Below, one piece after another: positions 9,652 to 17,493 of a DNA stretch of 51,279 bases. Source of the DNA: Levilactobacillus mulengensis (GTDB lineage: Bacteria > Bacillota > Bacilli > Lactobacillales > Lactobacillaceae). Position 1 is the first letter of the stretch; each line of letters opens with the position of its first letter. The stretch spans positions 1-51,279 of the forward strand of contig NZ_RHNW01000018.1 of the NCBI RefSeq assembly GCF_003946045.1. The letters run 5' to 3'. The notes beneath the pieces are model-generated. The model was not told where the DNA came from. It saw only the letters and a list, made by a program, of their open reading frames with translations, and searched no databases. The position numbers and the translations under genes are program-made.

Positions 9652-10257
9652 ATGTCTCGTTACACTGGCCCAAGCTGGCGCCTTTCTCGTCGTTTAGGGG
9701 TATCCCTTTCCGGCACTGGTAAAGAATTAAACCGTCGTCCTTACGCACCTGGTGATCATGGTCAAGGACGTCAAAAGAAGCTTTCTGAATACGGTACGCA
9801 ATTGCGTGAAAAGCAAAAGCTCCGGTTCACTTACGGCATGACTGAACGTCAATTCTACAACTTGTTCAAGCGTGCCGGCAAGATCTCTGAAGGTACCCAT
9901 GGTACGAACTTCTTAATCTTGCTCGAACGTCGTCTGGACAACATGGTTTACCGTTTAGGTTTGGCTACGACTCGTCGTCAAGCTCGTCAATTGGTTAACC
10001 ATGGTCACATCACCGTTGATGGTAAGCGCGTTGACATCCCTTCATACGAAGTCGAAGTTGGCCAAATCATCTCCGTTCGTGACAAGTCTAAGGACATGAC
10101 TGTCATCAAGGGCGCTGTTGAAGCCGTTGTTGGCCGTCCACAATACGTCGAATTCGACGCTGACAAGCTGGAAGGTTCCCTTACCCGCTTCCCTCAACGT
10201 GAAGAATTAGATGCAGAACTTGACGAATCTCTTATCGTTGAATACTACAACCGTTAA
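9652..10257 (+). CDS. rpsD: 30S ribosomal protein S4
   Basis: Primary 16S rRNA binding protein of the small subunit and, in Firmicutes, repressor of its own synthesis. The 201 residues begin [16 protein letters not shown], the standard S4 N-terminus. The S4 RNA-binding domain follows (about 92-155: [27 protein letters not shown]). The open frame runs 51 codons further upstream, but that part is the leader. The ATG at 9652 has TTGGAGGAAC before it. Codon use is strongly biased to frequent codons, as in highly expressed genes. Confidence 0.98.
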   Translation: MSRYTGPSWRLSRRLGVSLSGTGKELNRRPYAPGDHGQGRQKKLSEYGTQLREKQKLRFTYGMTERQFYNLFKRAGKISEGTHGTNFLILLERRLDNMVYRLGLATTRRQARQLVNHGHITVDGKRVDIPSYEVEVGQIISVRDKSKDMTVIKGAVEAVVGRPQYVEFDADKLEGSLTRFPQREELDAELDESLIVEYYNR

Positions 10258-10278
10258 GATTAATTCTGACTGGTTTAA

Positions 10279-10312
10279 AAAAGGTCTCGCCTTTGGCGGG
10301 GCCTTTTTATTT
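10279..10312 (+). terminator. rpsD terminator
   Basis: AAGGTCTCGCC-TTTG-GCGGGGCCTT, a stem with one G-T pair, is followed by a T-rich tail shortly after the rpsD stop. Confidence 0.85.
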
Positions 10313-10412
10313 TGAGTTTTTTTGAATACTAACGGTTGTCGTATTCAATCAATTTAGATATGACTGACTTGATTTCGTTAAAAATTCACGGCAGTTAGCT
10401 GAACCAATCCGC

Positions 10413-10448
10413 AAAAAATGAGGCCCTAACCAGTAGGACCTCATTTTT
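10413..10448. terminator. Terminator of the AI-2E transporter gene (bidirectional)
   Basis: AATGAGG.CC / GG.CCTCATT stem, flanked by an A-run on the left and a T-run on the right, sits directly after the stop of the minus-strand gene. The same hairpin can stop plus-strand read-through from rpsD. Confidence 0.8.
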
Positions 10449-10450
10449 GA

Positions 10451-11500
10451 TTATGCTGTTTTATCTGGTTCCGATTTCGACGTCACCCGTTTCGGCTTCA
10501 ACTGCACGTCGAACACGTCCAGGAAGAAGGCCACCAGGGGCACCCCAACAATCAGGCCCCAGGCGCCAAAGAGCTGTTCGCTGACAATCAAGGCGATGAA
10601 TGTCACGAAGATTGGCAGGTTCGTGGCGTTAGCCATTAACCGGGGATGCAGGAAGTAGGACTCGAACATGTGGATCAAGACGACTAGTACTAAAACTTCC
10701 ACGACCCGAATCAGCCCACCGGTCAGGAAGGCCACGATGGTCAGTGGAATCAGGGAAATCAGCACCCCGGCAACCGGAATCAGTCCCAGGAAGAAGACCA
10801 TGATGCCTAAAATCAGTAAGCTAGGCATGCCAATGATCCAGAGACCCAAGACCATCAGAATCGTATTGATGGTACAAATCACCAACTGTGTTTCCAATAC
10901 CGTGCCGAAAATGTTCACGAATTTTAAAATCAACTGGCCCATCGGCACAAACAGACTGGCGAAACGACTCTTGGTAAAGGCGTGGACGAAGGTCTGCAGC
11001 TGAAATTTTGTTAGATTAAAGATAAATCCGAAGAAGAACGCCAACAGAATCGTCTCAACGCCTGAACTGAAGCGCGACAACTGCCCCATCCCACTGGTCA
11101 GTAAGTTTTTCCCATTGCTGATGACCGACGCATTTTGCGACAGGTTCTTGATCAACCTGGTCAACTCGCTCTGTAGCTGAGGATATGTATCAATTAATTT
11201 ATCAATCGTGTTCGGCAGGTTCGAGGCCTCCGATACCAGCGGCGGAATGATCTGCGAAAAAGCTGCCACTAAGATTCCCAGAAACAGCACGTACACCAAC
11301 AGTGTTGCCCACAGGTGATGCAGGTGTAGATGCCGCTCGATGCTCCCGATTGCGGCATTTCCCAAATAAATAAAAATCACCGTAAACAAGGCCAGTGACA
11401 AAAAGGCGTGCGCCTGCCACGCAATAAATATCAGCAAGATTAACGCGATGTACATCATCGTCAGCGGGTTCTGCCACACCCGTTTTAGAAACGCTACCAC
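10451..11500 (-). CDS. AI-2E family (PF01594) membrane transporter/permease
   Basis: Polytopic membrane protein of 349 residues with about eight hydrophobic helices and the family's C-terminal GxxxGVPLVAFF-like stretch (GLIVGVPLVAFFLDV). Members export small molecules or act as Na+/H+ antiporters. The AI-2 assignment holds for few of them, so the substrate is unknown. The frame extends 15 codons upstream, but the GTG at 11500 has a strong GAAGGGGGAG site and gives an N-terminus (VAFLKRVWQNPLT) typical of the family. It ends in a charged K/R tail inside the cell. Confidence 0.85.
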   Translation of the reverse strand: MVAFLKRVWQNPLTMMYIALILLIFIAWQAHAFLSLALFTVIFIYLGNAAIGSIERHLHLHHLWATLLVYVLFLGILVAAFSQIIPPLVSEASNLPNTIDKLIDTYPQLQSELTRLIKNLSQNASVISNGKNLLTSGMGQLSRFSSGVETILLAFFFGFIFNLTKFQLQTFVHAFTKSRFASLFVPMGQLILKFVNIFGTVLETQLVICTINTILMVLGLWIIGMPSLLILGIMVFFLGLIPVAGVLISLIPLTIVAFLTGGLIRVVEVLVLVVLIHMFESYFLHPRLMANATNLPIFVTFIALIVSEQLFGAWGLIVGVPLVAFFLDVFDVQLKPKRVTSKSEPDKTA

Positions 11501-11584
11501 AAAAACTCCCCCTTCAAGCTTGGGCCATGCCACCAACTGGCGCATCCCCTGGTAAGCTCCGATTATTCTGAGCTTACCGCTAAA

Positions 11585-12184
11585 CTAAATCCGAATCAAT
11601 TGGTCATACAGCGGCAACAGTGCGCGCACCGTGTCCTGAATCGTCTGAACCTGTTGCGCGGGCGTCCCCGTAAAGAAATCACTGCCACGCAAAAAGTTGC
11701 GACCGACCTGCCACTCCGCGTGCTTCTGCGGCTGTATCCGCATCAATTCCTGATAAGTTTCCCGCGTCAACGGCTGCCCACAATTCTTATCCGTGTGGTC
11801 CCCACCACATTCAAAACCAGCGGGCAACTGCATCACCGTGTCCTCCTTGAGACTACTCAGTAAGGCCTGGCGATTCTTAGCCTCCTGCAGCACGGTCAGC
11901 CAGATGAAGAACCGGTCATCCCAGAACCCCACCTCAATGTGCGGCAACATTTTGTACCCCCGTTTGGACGTGCTAAATGCCACCCAGGTATCTGGCGGTG
12001 GATTCTTAGACCGCCGCCGATGCAACGAGATATGGTCGTAGATTGGCACGGCCAGCTCGGCGAAAACGGGTGCGAGGTCCGCCACCGTTGCCGTAAACTT
12101 CGGGTCAATCTGTGCGCGAATCTTGCCCAATCTTCCGGGTAGCGTTTGGTCATCCCACACGTGAAAATCTTGGTCCTGATACAT
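11585..12184 (-). CDS. DUF1054 family protein (YktB-like)
   Basis: Soluble protein of 199 residues. Family hallmarks are an N-terminal F.VWDD..L..R...IR..I.PKF segment, the central SKNPPPDTWVAFSTSKRGYKMLPH block and a C-terminal GRNF.RGSDFFTGT block. Biochemical function is not known for the family. It is divergent from the yueI-like gene and followed 84 nt later by the AI-2E transporter on the same strand. Confidence 0.9.
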   Translation of the reverse strand: MYQDQDFHVWDDQTLPGRLGKIRAQIDPKFTATVADLAPVFAELAVPIYDHISLHRRRSKNPPPDTWVAFSTSKRGYKMLPHIEVGFWDDRFFIWLTVLQEAKNRQALLSSLKEDTVMQLPAGFECGGDHTDKNCGQPLTRETYQELMRIQPQKHAEWQVGRNFLRGSDFFTGTPAQQVQTIQDTVRALLPLYDQLIRI

Positions 12185-12218
12185 GCTGAAGCCCCCTTCC
12201 TAAACGTCTTTTCTATTC

Positions 12219-12229
12219 CATGGTATACT
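12219..12229 (+). promoter_or_regulatory. Promoter of the yueI-rarA unit (extended -10)
   Basis: ATGGTATACT contains an extended -10 (TGG-TATACT, TATACT at 12224-12229) about 30 nt before the yueI-like ATG. No clear -35 is visible. Confidence 0.55.
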
Positions 12230-12259
12230 TATGGGACTAACTTGAAAAGAGGGAAACTA

Positions 12260-12715
12260 ATGGCTGAGAAGAGTCAAATGGAACAACATTTACAAAATTC
12301 TGTCTACGGGACACCGAAAATCAATCCTGACGAGCAACGCCATTACCTGGGTACCTTCCGCGAGCGGATCTCCCTGGCCATGACGATTGCCGAAGTCACC
12401 GACCGGCAAAGCCTGGATGCGTTCATCACGGAAATTTCTGCGCACCCGGACTACCAGGTTATTTTTAACGGGCACATTAACCAGACCGACCTCGCGCCCT
12501 ACCTCAAGCTGGCGAGCCAACACAACCTTAAATTTACGATCAAACAAGATACCATCTATGGCGTCAACGATACGGACCTTGGCCTAGTGGTGGCCAGCGA
12601 CGAAGCCATCAACCAAAGTCCCATCAGTCTCACCAAAAAGTATCCGGCCAAACCAACAACCGATTCAACTTCTGCACCCAAGAAAAATTGGTTCGATAAA
12701 CTACTCGGTCATTAA
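12260..12715 (+). CDS. YueI family protein (DUF1694)
   Basis: A 151-residue soluble protein with QNSVYGTPKINPDEQRHYLGTFRERI at the N-end, the most conserved YueI block, and an alpha/beta region ending near residue 120. A variable basic tail follows (KKNWFDKLLGH). Members resemble tRNA/ribosomal L30e-like folds, but the role is unknown. The upstream in-frame ATG (12146) lies in the divergent promoter region. The ATG at 12260 with a GAGGGAAA site is preferred. rarA starts 16 nt downstream, so the two are cotranscribed. Confidence 0.88.
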   Translation: MAEKSQMEQHLQNSVYGTPKINPDEQRHYLGTFRERISLAMTIAEVTDRQSLDAFITEISAHPDYQVIFNGHINQTDLAPYLKLASQHNLKFTIKQDTIYGVNDTDLGLVVASDEAINQSPISLTKKYPAKPTTDSTSAPKKNWFDKLLGH

Positions 12716-12731
12716 GAAAGGAGTCTCGTTT

Positions 12732-14009
12732 TTGGCACAACAACCCTTAGCCTACCGCATGCGGCCACAGCGCCTCGAAGACGTCGTGGGCCAACAGGAC
12801 TTAGTTGGTCCCGGCAAAATTATTGCCCGCATGGTCGCGGCTAAACTACTATCCTCTATGATTTTATACGGGCCGCCGGGCACCGGGAAGACCAGCATCG
12901 CCAGTGCGATTGCCGGGTCGACGAAGTATGCCTTTCGCAAATTAAACGCGGCCACCGACTCCAAAAAGGACCTCCAAATCGTGGCCGAGGAAGCCAAGAT
13001 GAGCGGCACCGTCATCTTACTCCTGGACGAAATCCACCGACTGGATAAGACCAAGCAAGATTTCCTACTGCCCCATCTGGAGAGCGGCCGCATTATTCTA
13101 ATCGGGGCGACCACTGAGAATCCCTATATCAACATCAACCCGGCCATTCGTAGCCGGACACAGATTTTCGAGGTTCACCCGCTATCGCTAGACGACATCA
13201 AGACCGCGCTTCACCGGGCCATGGCCGACGAGATTCGCGGACTCGGCAAGCTCAACTTAAACGTTGACGACGAGGCTCTGAACTTCATGGCCGGCGCCAC
13301 CAATGGTGACCTGCGCAGTGCGTTGAACGGCCTTGAACTGGCCGCCCAATCGACGCCCCCAGCCGCCGATGGCGAGATTCACGTGACGCTTGAAGTCGCC
13401 GAGGCTTGTTTCCAACGTAAGGCCCTGGTCGGCGATAAAAATGGGGATGCCCACTACGATGTGATTTCCGCCTTTCAAAAGTCCATTCGGGGTAGCGATA
13501 CCGACGCTGCGCTTCACTACTTGGCCCAACTGGTAGCGGCCGGTGACCTGCCGTCTATCTGTCGACGTCTGATGGTCATCGCCTACGAAGACATTGGCAT
13601 GGCCAATTTACCGGCAGCCGCCCGTACGGTTCAAGCCGTTCAGGCCGCCCAGCAATTGGGTTTGCCAGAGGGGCGCATTCCCCTAGCCGACGCGGTGATT
13701 GAACTCTGTCTGTCGCCAAAATCCAATTCTGGGATTGCGGCCGTGGATGCCGCTCTAGCCGACGTGATGAACGGCCACAACGGCGCGGTTCCCGACCGAT
13801 TGAAGGATGCCCATTACAGTGGCGCCAAAAAATTGGGTCACGGCAATGCTTACCAGTTCCCCCATGATTTCCCGGGCGACTGGGTCAAGCAACAATATTT
13901 ACCGGACGACCTTAAGCACGCTGAATACTATCATCCCAAGACTAATGGCCGTTTTGAAAGTCAGTTGGCCGAACAATATCGGCGACTTCTGCAGGCAAAC
14001 CGACAGTGA
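12732..14009 (+). CDS. rarA: Replication-associated recombination protein A (AAA+ ATPase RarA/MgsA)
   Basis: Clamp-loader-like AAA+ ATPase that acts at stalled forks. Of 425 residues, Walker A GPPGTGKTS is near 47-55, Walker B LLLDEIHRLDK near 98-108, sensor 1 IGATTENP near 123-130, and the MgsA C-terminal tetramerisation domain occupies the last 170 residues (KSIRGSDTDAALHYLA; YEDIGMANL). The start is TTG behind AAGGAG. It is directly followed by the 6S-like RNA, a neighbourhood also seen in Bacillus (6S-1 near yrvN). Confidence 0.96.
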   Translation: MAQQPLAYRMRPQRLEDVVGQQDLVGPGKIIARMVAAKLLSSMILYGPPGTGKTSIASAIAGSTKYAFRKLNAATDSKKDLQIVAEEAKMSGTVILLLDEIHRLDKTKQDFLLPHLESGRIILIGATTENPYININPAIRSRTQIFEVHPLSLDDIKTALHRAMADEIRGLGKLNLNVDDEALNFMAGATNGDLRSALNGLELAAQSTPPAADGEIHVTLEVAEACFQRKALVGDKNGDAHYDVISAFQKSIRGSDTDAALHYLAQLVAAGDLPSICRRLMVIAYEDIGMANLPAAARTVQAVQAAQQLGLPEGRIPLADAVIELCLSPKSNSGIAAVDAALADVMNGHNGAVPDRLKDAHYSGAKKLGHGNAYQFPHDFPGDWVKQQYLPDDLKHAEYYHPKTNGRFESQLAEQYRRLLQANRQ

Positions 14010-14013
14010 GTAA

Positions 14014-14042
14014 TTGAAATTTTAATATTTATATGCTACTAT
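14014..14042 (+). promoter_or_regulatory. Promoter of the 6S-like RNA
   Basis: TTGAAA (14014-14019), a 17-nt AT-rich spacer and TACTAT (14037-14042) start 5 nt after the rarA stop. The predicted transcription start is about 14049. Confidence 0.7.
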
Positions 14043-14048
14043 ACAGAT

Positions 14049-14235
14049 GGTTCTAAGGTGTACGCGTTGTCTCACTACAAGTTGCCGATCAAGTAATCTA
14101 TAAACGGGATCGCAAAATGCTGGAAAAAATGACATGCCTTTTCACTTGGAAGTCAGACGTTCTAGCTAGCTTTCCCCCCTGCATTGTCATCGCGGGTCAA
14201 CATGACTAGACAATTAACGGCACCACTTAGATCAT
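14049..14235 (+). ncRNA. ssrS: 6S RNA-like small RNA (Lacto-usp type)
   Basis: About 185 nt between a good promoter and a terminator with no open frame. The ends pair (tctaagg.tg near 14052 with caccacttaga at 14221-14231), then cgttgtct (14063-14070) with agacaa(tta)acg (14208-14219). A large unpaired central region follows, then a distal hairpin (aaaatgc with gcattgt), which is the 6S shape that mimics an open promoter for sigma-A RNA polymerase. The place between rarA and a usp operon is that described for the Lacto-usp motif, later linked to 6S RNA. The fold was drawn by eye. Confidence 0.75.
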
Positions 14236-14251
14236 CCAAAGCTCTGCTTTG

Positions 14252-14280
14252 AAGGCCATTCCTTTGAATGGCCTTTTTCT
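14252..14280 (+). terminator. Terminator of the 6S-like RNA
   Basis: Perfect 9-bp stem AAGGCCATT/AATGGCCTT with a 6-nt loop and a TTTTTCTTTT tail. Confidence 0.88.
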
Positions 14281-14330
14281 TTTGCCTTCGTTGCCCCTTG
14301 ACCTTGACTCGTTATACTGGTTCAGTTCCG

Positions 14331-14557
14331 GGTCAGGTGCTGGGGCCGTTCCACCTGCGGCTGTCAGCCACTCCGCACCTGTGGGGACCGCCTGCGGCCT
14401 GAGAAGCGGTCCTCCGGCTTGCCTTTGAGCCACCAGGTTCATGTGTCTCAAAGGTCATCCCGTGCTGTAAGCCGGCTCAAAAACGCCGGCTAACACCACC
14501 GACACAGGTAGCTCCGTAACTGACCTCCTCCGGTTACACGGACCCCAGCACCTGACC
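14331..14557 (-). repeat. B-family structured repeat, elaborated copy B1
   Basis: The outer arms are a perfect 15-bp inverted repeat (ggtcaggtgctgggg at 14331-14345 and its complement at 14543-14557). Inside, on the minus strand, are the B-family landmarks CTGTGTCGGTGG, a hairpin built on TTAGCCGGC/GCCGGCTTA, GGGATGACCTTTGAGAC...GCTCAAAG and CCCCACAGG. It is longer than other B copies because extra hairpins lie between outer and inner stems. It fills the spacer after the 6S-like RNA. Confidence 0.75.
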
Positions 14558-14671
14558 AGACGAGTGTCGTAACCAACAATAGCCAAGGATACCAGATTTG
14601 TATTCAAAAAATGCGTTGTCGCCATTATGTAATTAGCAATATGACTTCGTAATCCGTTGAGCAACTACCCC

Positions 14672-14722
14672 ACGCAGAAGAAAATCATCACAGTTGCGGC
14701 ACTCACTGTGTCAGCCGTGAGG
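14672..14722 (+). repeat. Flank repeat, left copy (duplicated at 14905-14957)
   Basis: ACGCAGAAGAAAATC.TCAC.GTTGC followed by the first bases of an A element recurs 233 nt later with few differences. The duplicated unit is about 55 bp of flank plus the A element. Confidence 0.8.
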
Positions 14723-14888
14723 TCGGCGAAAATCTGCTCAGCCGTGGGATTCTTCGAGTGGATTTCTCGAAGAATGGCGTCTTTGAAACACGTGTTTTTC
14801 GTGGTTCAAAGCGAGCTTCAAGACCGCTCTTTGGCTTGGAGCGTCCTTCCCCAGCGTTCCGGCACATTTTCGCCGACTGATAGGACAC
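14708..14888 (+). repeat. A-family structured repeat, copy A2
   Basis: Ends pair gtgtc/gacac, with outer stem gtcggcgaaaat/attttcgccgac. Arms are attcttcgag/ctcgaagaat, ctttgaa/ttcaaag and gcttcaag/cttggagc (one T-G pair). Linkers GCTCAGCCGTGGG and CCCCAGCGTTCCGGC match A1, while the stems differ with compensation. Confidence 0.85.
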
Positions 14889-14942
14889 GTTTAGAAGTCA
14901 GCTTACGCAGAAGAAAATCCTCACGGTTGCAGTGCCCTACTA

Positions 14943-15126
14943 TATCAGCCGTGAGGGCAGAAAAAATAGACTCAGCCAGGGGAATTTAATCCGTGGCCCC
15001 GCCACTGATTAAATTGGTGTCTTTGAGACTCGCCCTATGAGGCTCAAAGCAAGTCCGGAGACCGCCCTTTGGCTCCGGACGTCCGCCCCTCGCGTTCCGG
15101 TCCATTTTTTCTGCCCGGTAAGGCGC
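14943..15126 (+). repeat. A-family structured repeat, copy A3
   Basis: Outer stem gggcagaaaaaat/attttttctgccc, inner stem agggg/cccct. Arms are aatttaat/attaaatt, ctttgag/ctcaaag and gtccggag/ctccggac. It is a tandem partner of A2, separated only by the duplicated flank. It lies about 100 bp before the 15.2-kb gene. Confidence 0.85.
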
Positions 15127-15227
15127 GGCTAAAAACTATCTGCCCTCCACAAACCCGTGATGATTTTAAAGGCTGAATCGGGTATACTTAGTCACACAGA
15201 ACCGAATTTTTAAGGAGGACCCATCTC

Positions 15228-15515
15228 TTGGCCATTACGATTTTAATGATTTGTTACACCTTGCTCGCTCTCGGCATTGGCTGGTACTTTTACAGTCACC
15301 GGAGCCGCGCTTTCCTCGTTTTTCATCCCGAATCATCCCCAGCACTCAGCCGGGTTCTCAACGTCGGCGGTATCTTGATGATGTTGATTGGGATTGTCTC
15401 CGCCGTTGCCACAATTATGAATAATACCATTTTTATTTCCGGCGTCTTACTGGTGGGAGTCATCGTTGTCATCACGCTACAACTCATCCTCGCCCACTGG
15501 CTGCCCAAGGGGTAA
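15228..15515 (+). CDS. Small integral membrane protein, 95 residues, function unknown
   Basis: Family not recognised. Three hydrophobic helices (about residues 2-20, 43-61 and 67-88) are joined by a basic loop (SHRSRAFLVFHPESSP) after the first. The start is TTG with AAGGAGGA eight nt upstream, and TATACT at 15183-15188 is a likely -10. It lies between the 6S-like RNA and usp, matching the small hypothetical gene described beside Lacto-usp RNAs. The 95-nt gap to usp makes cotranscription possible but not certain. Confidence 0.75.
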   Translation: MAITILMICYTLLALGIGWYFYSHRSRAFLVFHPESSPALSRVLNVGGILMMLIGIVSAVATIMNNTIFISGVLLVGVIVVITLQLILAHWLPKG

Positions 15516-15610
15516 CCGGTTACACTTTTCTACGATTTTTCACCATTTCGCTTTTTATTTGTCGGCAAATAACGTATGATAAGAGTATAAAGTAATGAGA
15601 GGTGAACAAT

Positions 15611-16090
15611 ATGTTACAACAATACAAGCACATTTTAGTCCCAGTTGATGGTTCCTACGAAGCCGAATTAGCTTTCAAGAAAGCGGTCGCTGTGGCTAAG
15701 CGTAACGATGCTGATTTACATCTCGTTCACGTTGTTGATACGCGGGCTTTCCAGAACATTTCCAGCTTCGATACCAGCATGGTTGAACAAGTTACGGAAA
15801 CGGCAAAGAAGACGCTGGACAAGTACGTGGCTGATGCGAAGGCTGATGGCCTGCAAAGCATCGACTACGCCATTGAGTATGGGGCACCTAAGACCATTAT
15901 CGCACGGGATGTTCCTCGGGATAATGACACTGATTTGATCATGATTGGGGCAACTGGTTTAAACGCCGTTGAACGTCTCTTGATTGGTTCCGTTACCGAA
16001 TACGTTACTCGGACCGCCGTTTGCGACGTTATCGTCGTTCGGACTGACCTGAATAACCAACCGGCTAAGGTTACCCACCCCGAAGCTTAA
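15611..16090 (+). CDS. Universal stress protein, UspA family
   Basis: A single Usp domain of 159 residues. It begins YKHILVPVDGSYEAELAFKKAVAVA, and the ATP-binding motif GATGLNAVERLLIGSVTEYV (G-2x-G-9x-G-S type) lies near the C-end, which places it among ATP-binding Usp proteins. Such proteins are induced by stress; the exact role is open. A GTG three codons upstream is part of the ribosome site GAGAGGTG, so the ATG is used. It has its own terminator. Confidence 0.93.
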   Translation: MLQQYKHILVPVDGSYEAELAFKKAVAVAKRNDADLHLVHVVDTRAFQNISSFDTSMVEQVTETAKKTLDKYVADAKADGLQSIDYAIEYGAPKTIIARDVPRDNDTDLIMIGATGLNAVERLLIGSVTEYVTRTAVCDVIVVRTDLNNQPAKVTHPEA

Positions 16091-16110
16091 TTTAATTTTT
16101 GATGATTCCT

Positions 16111-16142
16111 CACGTCGCTGTTGATCAGCGGCGTGTTTTTTT
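16111..16142 (+). terminator. usp terminator
   Basis: CACGTCGCTG-TTGAT-CAGCGGCGTG stem followed by seven T. Confidence 0.9.
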
Positions 16143-16146
16143 GCGC

Positions 16147-16187
16147 AAAAAAAGACCGGCCGCCGAATTGCTTCGGTTGCTGGTCTG
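16147..16187 (-). terminator. Terminator of the XRE/TPR regulator gene
   Basis: On the minus strand AGACCAGCAACCGAAG pairs imperfectly with TTCGGCGGCCGGTCT and is followed by TTTTTTT. It stands back to back with the usp terminator; their T and A runs share a ttttttGCGCaaaaaaa core. Confidence 0.85.
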
Positions 16188-16199
16188 CTAAATGTAAAC

Positions 16200-17060
16200 T
16201 TAATCCGCAAATACGGATGATCCTGCGGCCGGTGCCAACCGTTCCTGTAACGGAATGTTGTGGGTCACCAGCGCCAACGTCTTGGCAATCATCAGACTGC
16301 GCTTGGCGGCCGTCTTAGCCATCAGGGCTTGTTCCGCCTGTCCCTTAACCTCGTACAAGACATCAATCAGGTAAAGCGAGGCTTGGCGTTTCACGGCCTC
16401 TAAGGCGGACTCGACGCTCTCAATCACTAATTGTGGTTGTTGCAGCGTCAAGTACATCTGGGCAATTTGATAACGCGCCCAAACCAAGCGTTTGAAATCG
16501 ATCTCATCGTGCCACTCGAAATCGTCAAGGTAACTAACGGCCTCGCCCAAGTAGTAACGGGCCTTGTCCAGCTCCTCGCGCTTCAAGTACGCAGCGGCCA
16601 TCCCCACGTTGCCCACGATGGCGTACAGGTCCCAAGGCATCTGGTAAGACCGGTGCAGTAACAGGTTGAAGTGAAAAATCGCCTCGTCTGGCCGACCGTG
16701 GGCGCCGAGTTCAATGAAGCCGCGGTAGTAATGGTACCGTTCGCGGTCAAAGGCCGTCGCGACCTCATTCATATCGATCTCTTCCAGGGAATCCGCCGCA
16801 GCCGTATAGTCGCTCCGTCGAATCGCCAATGAGATTTCGTCAAACTGTTCATCCATGCTACTGCCTACCCCGGCTAATACGTCCGTTAAGGAAACATTGA
16901 GTCGCCGGCAAACCTGCAACATGATCTTAATGCTTGGAATCTTGTTCTTCTTTTCCATCAAGCTTACGGTTGCCTGCGTGCAGATTCCGTCAGCCAGTTC
17001 TTGCTGTGACATATTTTTTTGTTTTCGATATTGCTTAACTTTATTCCCTAATAACCGCAT
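16200..17060 (-). CDS. XRE-family regulator with TPR-like domain (Rgg/PlcR-type)
   Basis: A 286-residue predicted transcription factor. The N-terminal helix-turn-helix (about residues 7-60: QYRKQKNMSQQELADGICTQ...VSLMEKKNKIPS) is followed by about 220 residues of helical repeat with TPR-like pairs (YHYYRGFIEL, YLKREELDKARYYLGEAV, RYQIAQMYLTLQQPQLVIESVESAL). This is the architecture of RNPP regulators that bind short secreted peptides, but no cognate peptide gene is obvious. It faces usp tail to tail. Upstream lies a 430-bp geneless region with a long hairpin. Confidence 0.87.
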   Translation of the reverse strand: MRLLGNKVKQYRKQKNMSQQELADGICTQATVSLMEKKNKIPSIKIMLQVCRRLNVSLTDVLAGVGSSMDEQFDEISLAIRRSDYTAAADSLEEIDMNEVATAFDRERYHYYRGFIELGAHGRPDEAIFHFNLLLHRSYQMPWDLYAIVGNVGMAAAYLKREELDKARYYLGEAVSYLDDFEWHDEIDFKRLVWARYQIAQMYLTLQQPQLVIESVESALEAVKRQASLYLIDVLYEVKGQAEQALMAKTAAKRSLMIAKTLALVTHNIPLQERLAPAAGSSVFAD

Positions 17061-17493
17061 CTGCTCTCTCCCTCACGTACTGTAACGCTGGTCAGTTGCC
17101 AATTCTGATAAAGCCGAACATTACGTCTAAATCGCGTTGACTGAGAGCTCTAGCTGTCGACGCCCTTTTCCACTAGAACTCTTCCCCTGAAAAAATAATG
17201 GCCTAGTCCGGTTCCTTTATCATTAATACTAATAATAAGGGATTTATCAGGGAATACAAGAAATATGCCAGTTTATTAAGGAACTCTAATCTGTCTAGGC
17301 CATTTTATCATTCTAATATAAAAAGAATTATAAACGGCCATTTTCACCGGATATAATTCTCTAATTAGTTAATTTTATTCGCTTATTCGTTAATAACTGT
17401 TTTTGACTACTAGCCATTAATCAGCTTAATGCTCAGGTCCGCTCATCACCAACACGCTCATCTTAATCCCGGTGTGCACTATCAAAATCTCCC
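17061..17493. other. Geneless AT-rich spacer (about 430 bp)
   Basis: No family-like frame on either strand. It contains the hairpin at 17197-17304 and AT-rich promoter-like words (TATAAT-like at about 17329 and 17353 on the minus strand). Only 17-24 codon frames exist; two on the minus strand have weak start contexts and are not called as genes. Confidence 0.5.
17197..17304 (-). ncRNA. Long structured hairpin, candidate small RNA or complex terminator
   Basis: The 10-bp perfect arms aatggcctag (17197-17206) and ctaggccatt (17295-17304) enclose a second pair gttcctt/aaggaac (17211-17217 and 17278-17284) and an AT-rich 60-nt centre. On the minus strand the structure is followed by ATTATTTTTTC, so it could end a transcript. 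No frame longer than about 21 codons crosses it. It lies between the GDPD gene and the XRE/TPR regulator gene. Confidence 0.45.

Noticed and set aside
14657..14989. Plus-strand open frame of 110 codons across A2 and A3
   Set aside because: It runs through two non-coding structured repeats; composition is that of the repeats and there is no ribosome site.
17409..17493. 17-24 codon frames near the XRE/TPR regulator as possible signal peptides
   Set aside because: No convincing ribosome site with a secretion signal; kept only as a remark in the hairpin finding.
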